DNA of 64,000 bases from JAXMEB01 sp046348545 (lineage in GTDB: Bacteria; Pseudomonadota; Gammaproteobacteria; Berkiellales; Berkiellaceae), in the NCBI GenBank assembly GCA_046348545.1, contig JAXMEB010000004.1:310001-374000 (forward strand), given 5' to 3'. Below, piece after piece: positions 42,311-53,900 of the stretch (positions are counted from its first letter, which is position 1; the number at the start of each line of letters is the position of its first letter). Both the position numbers and the translations under genes were made by a program. Below the pieces are notes generated by a model. That model saw only the letters and a program-made list of their open reading frames with translations, was not told the DNA's origin and did not search any database.

Positions 42311-42570
42311 CAAATTTATATTTTTTTTGACCTACTTGCATTCGCATACCTCAAGAATATTGCGGCAAGATAGCTTTTTCTTTCCTGATACCCCATGTGT
42401 AACCTCCCATCCCTTGGTTACTTTTAATATGAGGCAACGAAACTCTTTTTGTATTCATAGGGTTACTTTTAATGTGAGGCAATTCGGTGCCGCTACAGTC
42501 GTTCGAGAGAAATGAACCGTATTGATGGATGAGATGTCCAAGAATTGTTACAGGTTAAAATGGGGTATGT
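42311..42570. promoter_or_regulatory. Leader region of the giant gene with a 22-bp direct repeat
   Basis: 260 bp without a gene. GGTTACTTTTAATATGAGGC-AA (42416-42437) recurs with one change at 42461-42482, 45 bp start to start (four helical turns). This spacing suits a pair of regulator sites or promoter-linked iterons ahead of the original start at 42571. The regulator is unknown. Confidence 0.4.
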
Positions 42571-42590
42571 ATGAACGATTTAACTACAAG

Positions 42591-43711
42591 TGACCTTCCC
42601 CCGAAAAAACGGACAGGACACTAAGCGACTATTTTGCCTTCAAACTCAACGGGGCTCAAATAGCCCAATTTAGAATGAAGGCGCTGACGATTATAATAGA
42701 CATCGATGTAATCGAAAACATGCTGCATGGCTTCCTGGCGCGTTTTGAAGCACTCACCGTGGATAGCTTAACCTTGGACTCCCATTCCAGCTTTCCATGG
42801 CACCATTGTCATAACAATCACCTTTTGCTCATGGAATCAGATTGTATTTAGCTAGTAGTGCGCTTGAGCAATACTAACCCCTCGATTGAAATGATAACCA
42901 TGAGGGTGCTTGGCGCCATAGAGCCATTGCAAGATGCATACCAGCATATCTCCATGCCACCCCACAACCGCGAGATGGGTCAACACAACAGCCAAATACA
43001 ACCAGCCTTCTTCAGTCCAAATATAAGTGAGGTCGGAGACCCTTTTGTTGCTGCTTGCTTCAAAATTTGCTGAAGAGATTCGGAACGGTAGATTATGTTT
43101 ACTGTTGGTTGTTGCTTTAAATTTTCGAGCACCTTTAGCACGCCACCTTGTTGTATGCCATGATTTAATCTTGAACGGACAAAGGCTTTTCGTTGGATAG
43201 CACCAACACGTTGTTTTTGATTATCAAAAATGGTTTTAATTTGAACAGCCAAATTCTCATTTTCTTGTTCTCGGCGTGATGGCGTTCGTTTAACCCGTCA
43301 TAATAGCCACTGCGTGAGACACACAGAACACGGCACATCATTCGAGTTTCAAAAATGGTTCGTTCTCTTTAATCATTTCGTACTGTCCTTCATGATACGT
43401 GCCACCTGGAGCATTCCTGAGCCAGCGTGTGTTTCACGCTTTGCCTCCATTCAGCTGATTGCTTGGTTTCGGGATGCCTGTTTGCTCTAGCTTTTTCCGC
43501 CAGGCATAAATAACGCTCTCTGACAAACCAAGATCGGTAGCTACTTTGGATATACCATCGATCTCAGCCCTTTTAACTGCTTGTTCTTTGAATTGTAAGC
43601 TTATTTGCTACGCTGCTTCACAATATTGACTAATTTCTTCTGACTCATTTAACACCTCTAGGACAGATTTTACTATCTTAGTGAGGTGTCCGGAAAGTCA
43701 GGGGCGGGTCA
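42591..43711 (-). mobile_element. IS3-family element, degenerate copy 1
   Basis: Ends TGACCTTCCCCCGAAAAAAC (left) and GGGGCGGGTCA (right). Minus-strand remnants of orfA (from ~43640, with 'tatatccaaagtagctaccg' helix-turn-helix region) and orfB (ending RLHSKLGYLSPVEFEGKIVA near 42630). Many frameshifts, so it is not functional. Flanks AAG/AAC are a 3-bp duplication with one change. Confidence 0.85.
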
Positions 43712-43714
43712 AAC

Positions 43715-43974
43715 ATTACGGTCAGAGATCAAGTTGGCGATACATAGAATGCTTCAAAATCAGAAGTTGATAGGAGAAGAAGTGTTAACAAAAGAGGAGG
43801 CGGATTATTTCGAAAACAATATATTTACAGAAGAAAATGGAAAAAAAGAATTCTATGGTCATAGGCTTGATGAAAGCAGCCCCAACTTTAGAAGAAATAT
43901 TCTTATATTAAACAAAATTATTGATGAAACAATCGATTTGATTATGATGAAATATAGGTTTCCAGGGGAGGAAC
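43715..43974 (+). pseudogene. Internal piece of the giant gene between two IS3 copies
   Basis: 86 codons, open: LRSEIKLAIHRMLQNQ ... EEADYFENNIFTEENG ... ILNKIIDETIDLIMMKY. The predicted ORF here is longer (43686-43997) only because it reads into both IS ends. It is helical and polar, with no known motif. It joins in frame to the pieces on either side once the insertions are removed. Confidence 0.7.
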
Positions 43975-44967
43975 TGACCCCTGACTTGACTCACTAAGAT
44001 AAATCTTCCTAATTTAAATGAGTCGAAAATTAGTCAAGAAGCGTAGCAAAAGCTTACAATTCGAAAGCAGTTAAAAGGGCTGAGATCGATGGTATATCCA
44101 AAGTAGCTACCGATCTTGGTTGTCAGAGAGCGTTATTTATGCCTGGCGGAAAAGCTAGAGCAAACAGGCATCCTTTGAAGACCAGAAGATTCAATCAGCT
44201 GAAATGGCGAGGCTAAAGCGTGAAAACACACGCTTGGCTCAGGAGAATGCTTTCCTAAAAAGGTGGCAACGTACTTCGCGAAGGACGAGCGAGGTACGAA
44301 ATGATTAAAGAAACGCATTTTTGAAACTCGAATGATGTGCCGGTGGCACGCAGTGGCTATTATGACTGGGTTAAACGAACGCCATCGCCGAGAACAAGAA
44401 AATGAAATTTGCTGTTCAAATTAAACCATTTTATAACAAAAACAACGTGTGGTCTATCGAATCAGAAAAGCAGGTCTGATAAGAATCGATGACATATGAA
44501 ACAAAGTGTGCTAAAGGTGCCAATTTAAAGCAACAACCAACAAATAGTCCTGAATTGCTTCAAAAATTTTAGCAAGCATAATGTCTTGACCTCTTTATTT
44601 GGACTAGAAGGCTGTTGTATTTGTGTTATTAGACCTATTTCGCATGGTTGGTAAGACATGCCTCTACAATGCTTCATGCCTCTGCACCCTCATGATTATC
44701 ATTCATTCGAAAGTATTGCCAAAGATACCAAGCACACTAGCAAATACCTGATTTGCAGATGAAAAAGGTGATTGTTAGACAAGCAGAAAGCTGAATGGGA
44801 GTTCAATTTAATATCCACGGTGAGGCCGAAATATGTAGATTTTCGATTACATCGATGTCTATTATAATCGTCAGCGCCTTCATTCTAAATTGGGCTATTT
44901 GAGCCCCGTTGAGTTTGAAGGCAAAATAGTCGCTTAGTGTCCTGTCCGTTTTTTCGGGGGAAGGTCA
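43975..44967 (+). mobile_element. IS3-family element, degenerate copy 2
   Basis: Ends TGACCCCTGACTTG (left) and CGGGGGAAGGTCA (right), opposite orientation to copy 1. orfA remnant from ~44018, orfB end at ~44936. Several internal deletions. The flanking AAC (43972-43974 and 44968-44970) is a perfect 3-bp target duplication. Confidence 0.87.
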
Positions 44968-47900
44968 AACAGTCCAAGAAAGAATTATTGGAAACTTTAC
45001 TGGCGTGTGGATTTAATCTTAGCTGGATTAAAAGTTTTGTTAAAGGAGGGAGATCAGATTTGTTAGCGGCTGCTTTGGATAGTATTCATGGGAAAGAACA
45101 ATATGAAATGCTTTCTGAAAAAAATAAATATGTTATAAATAAAAAAATTTACGAGAATATCTTGAGGAGCGACAGAGATGACACACTTATAAAACTACTA
45201 GAAAAAGGTTTTCCATACGGCGGTGATGCGTCTGAGATGAAATTTGACATAAGAAGATCTTTTCAATTGAATGAGAGACAATCATTGCTTGAAGAAATCC
45301 TTAGTCATAACGCTTCAAAATGTTTATCTGCATATATAGATATGTATCCAAGTGAAGTGAATCATAAAACGAAGGATGGTTCAATTCTGATAGGATTGGT
45401 TAAGGAAAAGAATAAAAAATTGATCCAGATATTGTTGAATGAATCAGAAGTTGACCTTAGTGTTGTGGATGATCAAAAAGAAAATGCACTGCATAAGGCT
45501 GTAAAGAACCGTAGCTTTGATATAGCTGAAATGTTAATTAAGCAGGGTGCGGACGTCAATGCTGAAAATATTGAAGGCGAGACGCCAAAGTCACTAATAG
45601 AAGCGTTTATAAATGAAGAAAAAGATAGTTTAGGGGTGTCGATAACTGAAGCGAAAGCAATTCTGGGAATGAGGGAAATGTTGACTAAAAAGGAGAACCC
45701 AGTTAGGTTTGAAGATGTTAAGAATGCGAACTCATATAAAACAGAATGCCTAGAAAAAATTCATCAACATGGCAAGCAAATTGGCGAAGAGATTAATCTT
45801 AATCTTAAGCTTTTTACACATATCAATACAGCATATAAAATGGGAAATTCTAAGCTAGAAGGCGATCATCTCTTTAGAACATCAGGATACCTCATTCATA
45901 TTTTAGAGCGAAATTGGTCTGTGCAAGATCGTGATCCTTCCAAAAAAAATGTTTTGGACTCGCTAGAACAAGTTAAAAAAAGTAGTGAGCGAATTCTGGG
46001 TAGTGTAAAAAATAACGATGAGATAAATGAATGTGCAAATGAATTGATACACAACCTGAATCAAAGTGGGAGTCTTACTATTGCAGGAGGCTTTTCAGGC
46101 GATGGGCAGGGCATGGGGCATGCAATGCTATATAAATTCGAAAAAACAGATGGTAATAAAATACTGTTCAAGATTTATAATACAGGGGATGGCATATCCT
46201 ACCACAAGAAGAATAAAGACAGATACCAGTGTTTTAAGGTATATGAGTTCGATTACAACGATCAGAATCTAAAATCCCTAATCACCAAATTGATAGGCTA
46301 TTATGCACAATTGCAAGGTGAAACCAGGAGCCGCTCAATTAATCAATTATATTTTGAGATTACACCTCTAACAGACTGGCAGATAACTACAATTGATATA
46401 CAGGGCGATTTCGATCCAGTCTGGACCCCAAAAGAACTTACTGGTAATCAATTTGTATTTTATAGAAATGACAAAAATGAATTGCACTACGCTATTGTGT
46501 CTAACCAAGTTTGCATTCAATCTGGTCTGAAGTTAGATGAAGCTCATCAGGTGATACAATCTGTTGAAGACAGCAATGATGTAAAAGAGATCAACTTTGA
46601 TGATCTTGATTTTGATTTCCCTAGTTCGGAAGCTCAAAAAAACATGTATGAAAAATATAAAAGTGGTGAAATTCCACAAAATATTCTAGTGAATCATCTT
46701 CTTGAATCCAATAAAAATGAAATGAATAAGTTAGGTGCTATAGAGCGATCGGACTTATATAGTGATAAAACTTATATTACACCGCAAAAGTCTGGTAATT
46801 GTACTTATAAGGTTTTACAAAGTGGGCTTTTGAAGGATTTGCTCGAAGCGAAGTCATATCAAGACACGAAGTTAATTATAAAACTCCAGTCAATAGTGGA
46901 TTTTATCTGGAATCAGGAAAAGAATGGAACTATTAATTCCCGGGAGGTGCGGGAGGAAATCGAAAATGCCATCGAGAAGACAGCGCGATTTATCGACAAG
47001 CATCGTGCAGAATTGTCTCTATCTAGTCAAGAGCGTCAAGATGTTACAACATACTTGGAAACGATCGGTAGATATATCATTGAGCTGAAGAAAACCGAGC
47101 AAACTGAAAAGACCATACAAAGAAAAGCATTAAACAAAGAAATGGTTCCGAGTGATAATGATAAACAAAAACTCTTTTCTGATCGACAAGCGATCTGGAA
47201 GCTAGATGAAGAGGAAAATCAAATCGAGCCATCGAATGAAAAATATATCTGTAATCGATTGAGTGACTTGAAGGCTCTATTAGATTCTGCTCCGCCGGCA
47301 TTTGTAGAGCAAATAATTTTGAGTATGCCAATAGAGCTTGAAAGTGATTACCTAAAGTTAGAAGCTGATCAGCGTACCCCGTTAATTGTTTCATTGGGGA
47401 AATATATAGATGAGTACAGTAAATATATAGAAACCAACTTGAACCCTTCAAGTTATTATGTGCTGAAAAAAATGCATTTGCTTTTAGAAGTAGTACACAA
47501 ACAGTCTGCCAAAGAATTAGGTTTTGGGCATTATGTTAAATTCACAAATGAATTGATTGGAGGTATGGCAGCCGTTGAAGAGAATAGATTTTTTATAACC
47601 GCTGTACCTTATAATCGTATCGAAATTGATATTGCAAATATACTTAAAGACGGAGTAGCTGAGCTGCCCCCTCTACATAAACTAATTTTGGACGAACTTG
47701 AGAAAAGGGGTGAAAACTGGCAAAGCTATTTAGATGATGCGATTGACATTGTGAAAAAAGAGTTTAAGAGATCTCCATCCCAAGAGATTAGGCGGTTCGA
47801 AAGTAAAATCAACCGGGATAACATTTCGGAAGAAAATCAAAAAGAATTAGTTTCGAGATATCTTGCATCAATCATTCTCAATACGGACCCAAATAATCCA

Positions 47901-50900
47901 TCTACAGTTAATGATAAACTTGATCCTAAAATAATCGAGTTTTGCAGATTTCAGAAAGCATATCATGATGCCTTGGCGAAAATAGACAAAGCTCTATTCT
48001 TTAGGCGGGAACGACGTGATGATATTCAATTTATTGACTTTAGGATGGAAGCGGATACAACAGTGCAAAAAGACGGAGAGTTGAGGTTTTCATTCATTAA
48101 AAGGACTTCGAGCCTTGGAGTTCAAAATATTGACCGTTATCTCGGACAATATTTCTACGAAGAGATTTTTGAGACTTTATCTAAAAAACAGGATTTCTTT
48201 TCTGAGCAAGGCTTTACGGACTCGAAAAGTTCAGAAAATAGTATCCAAGTCCAAAGTGCTGAAGTTCAATCCAGTAAAGGTGTTACTTCGAGACGTGAAA
48301 TATTGCACACTCGTTGCGGACATGAAATGCAGCTTATTAAGACTATTGATTATTTGAGTGGAAACACAAATAAAATGTCAGATCAGCAATTTGCTAAACT
48401 GGTTTGGGCAAATTTTCTAAATAAAAGGGGCTTAGAGTTTGCAGTTATGAATCAGCCTCAGGCGATTGATGCATTTTTAGATTTGATTGAAAGCAGTCTA
48501 AAAAAACATAGACAAGGTCTGAATGTCGACTTGGCGCTATTGAATTTACTCGATCTCTACAGTTATTTTTCTGTTCACTGCGCATCGGTTCAGAATTCAG
48601 AAGTAAGCTCTAGGATGAGCACAATTGATGAACAGGTGAATTCTATTTTGATTGAATTAGATGAGGTTGTAGGGAATTTAGATGATGAATCGAAAGAGAT
48701 GTATATAGATCGCGAATCAATTTACAAATCCAGATCAAGGCTATATCGTTCCAAATTGCTAATGCTACATGATAAGACGGAATTGAACGATCATGATATT
48801 TCGGTCTACCTTCAAGCTTTAGGGATTATGTATAGGAACCCTTGTGAAAAAGATCTCCCATTCATTGAGAAGGAATTACAAGCTATAGGAATTAGAGTTG
48901 TTTTACATTTGAGTGCGATTGACCAAGAGGCGTTGAGTAAATATGTTTTAAAAATATTGCCAGAGCTAGGTGGGGAGGGGGTATGGAAGATCTCTGGTAC
49001 TATACTGGTTAACACCGAGATAGGATGCGCGATAGATTTATTGAATGGAAAAATAAGCAATAAAGTGACGAGTGATATTGATATACCAAAGCGAGCTTTA
49101 GAGGATCCACTTTTTAAGGAATTATTTCCAAATATTAAATTTGGGTATAAAGTAAGGTATCATGATAATATCAATGAAAACGATCGTTTCTTTACTTTTG
49201 AGGTTAATGGAAAAGAGTTTCGTTATCGTGATTCTAAAAACAAAAATCAAAATGTGATTCAAGTGAAAATGCTAATCGAAGGGAGGGAAAGTTGGTGGCA
49301 GCTTGCCACGAATTTAAAAAGTGATCTGAAGTCGATGAGTGCTTTGCCATATGTCATGAGGGACAAATCACTAGACTTTTGGGTGAATTGTGAAGATCCT
49401 ATGAAGATTCTTATTACAGACCATACGGATACAAGCCCAAAATATTTATATTCTAACAGTGGAACTAAAAAGCTTGGAAAAGAGGTTGAACTGGAATACA
49501 AGTTACTATCCATGGATGACCCGAATCGTATTCTATCAAGATTAACGGACTTTGAGGATAAAAAGTTTATCTTGGTTTGGAGGAGTCAGAAAGCCAAACC
49601 AGAATATATCATTGAATTTCCCAGATATGGTATTGTATTCCAAGGAAATAAATTGGGTGGAGAGATTATATTAACATCCGATAAATATCCGGGATATTAT
49701 CTTGATTTGCGTGGAGGTTTAGACATTAATGAATATTTTAGAAATTATTTGAAGCTAACGCCACTTGGTGATGAAGCAAAGTCTGATCAGAGAGACTTAG
49801 TTCTGGTGCCCAATCAACAATTTGTTGTAAAAGCTGAACAGACCAATGAGGATAAGAAAAAGCTCAAATTTGATTATTCTTTACTTGATATCAATGCTTG
49901 CTTTCAGGATTCTCACGAATATAAAAGTTCTGATACATACGATCAGCAGACATACAATAGGGATTTCAAGCATCAATCAGCGCAGTGCAATTATTCGAAT
50001 ACAGAAATGTTTACAGAGTATTTTTTAGTTGATGGGAAATTAATTACCTCTAATCAAGGCGATGCGTTGCAAGCTGTGTATCTATACTTAGGAACGCATG
50101 ATTATGAAAAAGCTTTTGAAGCCATATCAGAATACATCAACAAAGAAGGTGGCTTTATGGGGACACCAAAGGAAATAAGAATATTGAGTTGGCTGTTGCA
50201 TGAGGTTCCTCGTGATATATATCACCCCAAAGACCCTCGCCACGATAAATTAACAAAAATGAAGTCTTCAAATCCAGCGCTTATTGCAACTAAATTAAAG
50301 ATCGCAGTTCAAGTATCAAAATACCTCAACTCACAAGGTTCTTTTCATTTATCGGATGTTAACCGTGCTAAATTAGGGCTGAAGCCTTGGGAAGCAATAG
50401 ATATTGAAAGGGGTGAAAATGGGATTGGGGTATTCAATACAGAATATCTTATAAAGATTGTCAGTGAATGGTTAAGTGACTACAGCAAGCAGAAAAACAA
50501 TATCCCGGAAGAGATGAGATTGACTCTTTCAGATCAATTTGTGTTGGATAATCTAACAAAGCCAAACGAAGTCTATTCGGCGAACAGAGGGAGGGATGTC
50601 AATACGAAAAAGTCTGCTTTCGAGAATAGCAATATGGTTTCGATAAGATATCCTAGTATCGCAAAAATATATTTGGATTTGACTGTAACGCTGGGCGAGG
50701 TTAGCTCTGCAAGGAAAGCGCCTGGTAATGACTATTTGTTTGTTTGTGATGAGGGAAAGAAATCAGAGTTTATTTCAAGTGCATATCAACGCGCAAATGA
50801 AGATTATCTTTATGCCGTTCAAGAGTACGAAGAACGAGAGAGATCGATTAGTGATATTACAAGTAATCTTCTGAGTCGTGATGTTGATACGCAGAATACC

Positions 50901-53900
50901 ATTCTGCAAAAGCTAATTGAAGAAGTTGATATGAGGTATAGGCGGTTGCAGCAGTCACAGGCTAAATTAGAAACAGATCTTATAACCTTAGCGAACCTTG
51001 TGTCTACATCAAATTACCCCTATAGTAACGAGTTGATTAAAATTATCGGTAGAGAACGAAATCTTCTCACCATGGCAGATTTAAATAGGCTTTTTATACA
51101 AAATGATATTGAAAACTATCGCCTGAACACTTTGTTGGATGATGAGTCGATCGGGGTATTACGGAAATGGCATACAGAATATTTACTTCTTAAATCTCAG
51201 GGCGCTCTATATCAGAATTTTATAAATTTAACGAAGGGAAAAGTTGATAATGAGGAGAGTATCAAATCTCTTGTCCCTCTAATTTCTAAATGGCACTTGA
51301 AGGACCGAGTTTATCCAATTGATCAACATCCTGAATTTCTCCTATTTGAGGCGGAAGAGGGTGTTCTCATTTCAGAAAAGCAGTACACTATTTTAGATAG
51401 ATTGCTTAGGCGTGATGAGAGCGGCTCATTTAGCAGCCAGATAATGCAATTAATCATGGGGGGCGGAAAATCAAAGGTTTTAATGCCCCTTTTAGCTTTA
51501 CATAAAGCACGCGGTGATAATATTGCAATGATTATAGTTCCTGACGCTCTATTGAACACAAATTTCGCGGATCTGGCTAGAGTAACTAAACGATTATTTA
51601 ACCGTGACATTTATCGGTTTAATTTTAGTCGCGATGGAGAGTGTACAGTTAATTCTCTCAAGACAAAATTAAATCAGCTCAAATCTGTTATGGAAAATAG
51701 GTCATTCGTGGTGATGAGTAAAATTGCGCTTGAGGATCTGGAATTGAAGATGTTAGAGCTGAAAAGGATTAATAATCCAGAGGACAAGGAAACTATTGAG
51801 TTATTGCAAGAGATATTGCTTTTGTGCCGAAATCATGCCGATGTTCTTGTTGATGAGGTTCATCTTGTCAATGACATCAGGGTTGAGAGAAACTTCTCGT
51901 TAGCAAACTCTTCTGAAAAGCTAAATCGGAAGTATATAGATATTAATATCAATTTGTATGAATTTCTCGGAAAGGTTAAATATAAAGATGTTGATCTATT
52001 GCAATTTATATCCGATCCGAATTGCAGCTTCACCACTGAGGAGGCTCATGAAGCAATGAGACTATGCATAGAAGACTTGATTGATATGAGCAATTATTCG
52101 AGCCCATTATATAAAATAATGATGGAGCATCAAAGTGTTCAGCGGGACGAGTGGCGTGATTTCCTCAATGGTAAAAGTGTTCCCAATGCTTTAAAAAATA
52201 GTTTGTCAGACTCAGCAGGGGCATACATGATTAAAGAACAATTGACAAATCTTTTGCCCTCTAGTTTGCTGAAAAATCCGCTAGAGCATTATGGTCCAAC
52301 GAAGAGAGAGAATGAGTTAAAGACTATACAGGGTGGAATATCCAAGCCGTATCAATGTGTAGATAAACCGAGTGAAAACTCGAGATTTTCGAGCCCTTTC
52401 GAGACTTTAAACTATACTTGCCTGTACAATCTTAAGTATGGTTTAAATTATTTCGTTTTCAAAACATTCTATACCGCTATGAGAGAGCGAGCGATTGAGG
52501 AGCGAACCCTTTCTTTAAATGTGAAGAGCTTGTCTGATACTGAGGCCGCAAAGGAATTTTCGAAATTAACAGGCTTTGATTCTAAGCTGTTTCAAAAAGA
52601 ATGGAGTGATACAGAGCTTCGCGCATATCATCAGAAATGTTCGAAGCGCTCAGGACTTGTCATGTATTGCCTTCAAAACTACATTCTGCCAGCAATAGAT
52701 GTTGATACAGTTTTATTACGACATAATTCAATAAACCAAGCAAGTCAATTTAGATCTTTTCAGGGTTATTCAGGAACTATCCTAACGCCGGATGTTTTCG
52801 ATGAACGCATCGAGCCTTTTGATTATGACCTTGCAAAAGGGACTGATGGTGAAACTATTCACCATATTGCGAGGAAAGATACTAAAGTCCAAAGTTTATC
52901 AACTACATCTGCTGAGTCCAATTTGACTGAAATGATATCAGCGCTACAATCTAATTCGAGTTCAATAATTGATGTTGGTGGCACTTTAAAAGGATTATCA
53001 AATCGCGAGGTAGCTGAAAGGCTTGCTGAATATTTTCGAGAAACTCCATCGCGTAATAAACTAAAATATGTTCTTTATTTCAATACCGACGACATTTTAA
53101 CGGCGATTCCCATTCAGAAGACTGATAACTCGGATTTTAATGCCATTGTTCTTGGTAGTACTGAGCCATCTGCTATTAAAGCTAAGTTAAATATACAATC
53201 AGTTGATGAATACTTTGTGTTTAATGATCAAAGTCATACCATTGGTATAGATATAAAACAGCCTGATTTTGCACATGCTGTTATAACGTGCTCGAGAACG
53301 CCAATTGGAAAGTTTTTACAGGGTGCTATGCGTATGCGAGGTTTACCGGATCAGCAAACATTAACAATTATGGTTGACCATCAGATGCAAAGTGATCTTA
53401 ATAAAAAAGAAATGAACTATAAAGATGTCATTAACTATACTTTTGATATTCAACTTAATAAAATCAGTCAAGATAATGTGATGGCCACTAACTATCTGCT
53501 CACGAATGTTATTCGTGATGAGGTGATTAAAAGATTATTAGACAAGAATGAGGATGAATATTTCAAGGCGTTCGAGTCATTCTTGTTTTCTTATCAGTCT
53601 ACCGACCCAAAAAATCTCTTCGCTGCTGTTATTGAGAAGAGCTCTACTGATTCAGAATATCGTAAAATCAAGGACAAGTTGATTGATGAATTCGAGAGAA
53701 AAGCGATTTCATTTTATACCAAGGATGAATTAGAAGCTTTGAAGGTTCGATTTAAGAAAAGTATGGATAGAATAATAGAACGGCAAATTTTAGCATCACC
53801 GCCTGAAGTTGATTCTACTACTCAGGCAGGTAATGGGCTGGAGGTTGAGAAAGAGGTAACAAAAGAAAAGGATTTGGATCTAAATAAAGAAATGGAAATG

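Noticed and set aside
42858..43252. ORFs of 71 and 90 codons in the IS3 region
   Set aside because: They are frames inside a degenerate IS3 transposase with frameshifts; not separate genes.
43686..43997. 103-codon ORF as an independent gene
   Set aside because: Its start and end lie in two IS3 ends; the middle is better explained as an internal piece of the giant gene.
44133..44318. Minus-strand 61-codon ORF
   Set aside because: Antisense of IS3 copy 2 remnants.
46066..48357. Alternative-frame ORFs inside the giant gene
   Set aside because: Shadows of a single 10-kb open frame.
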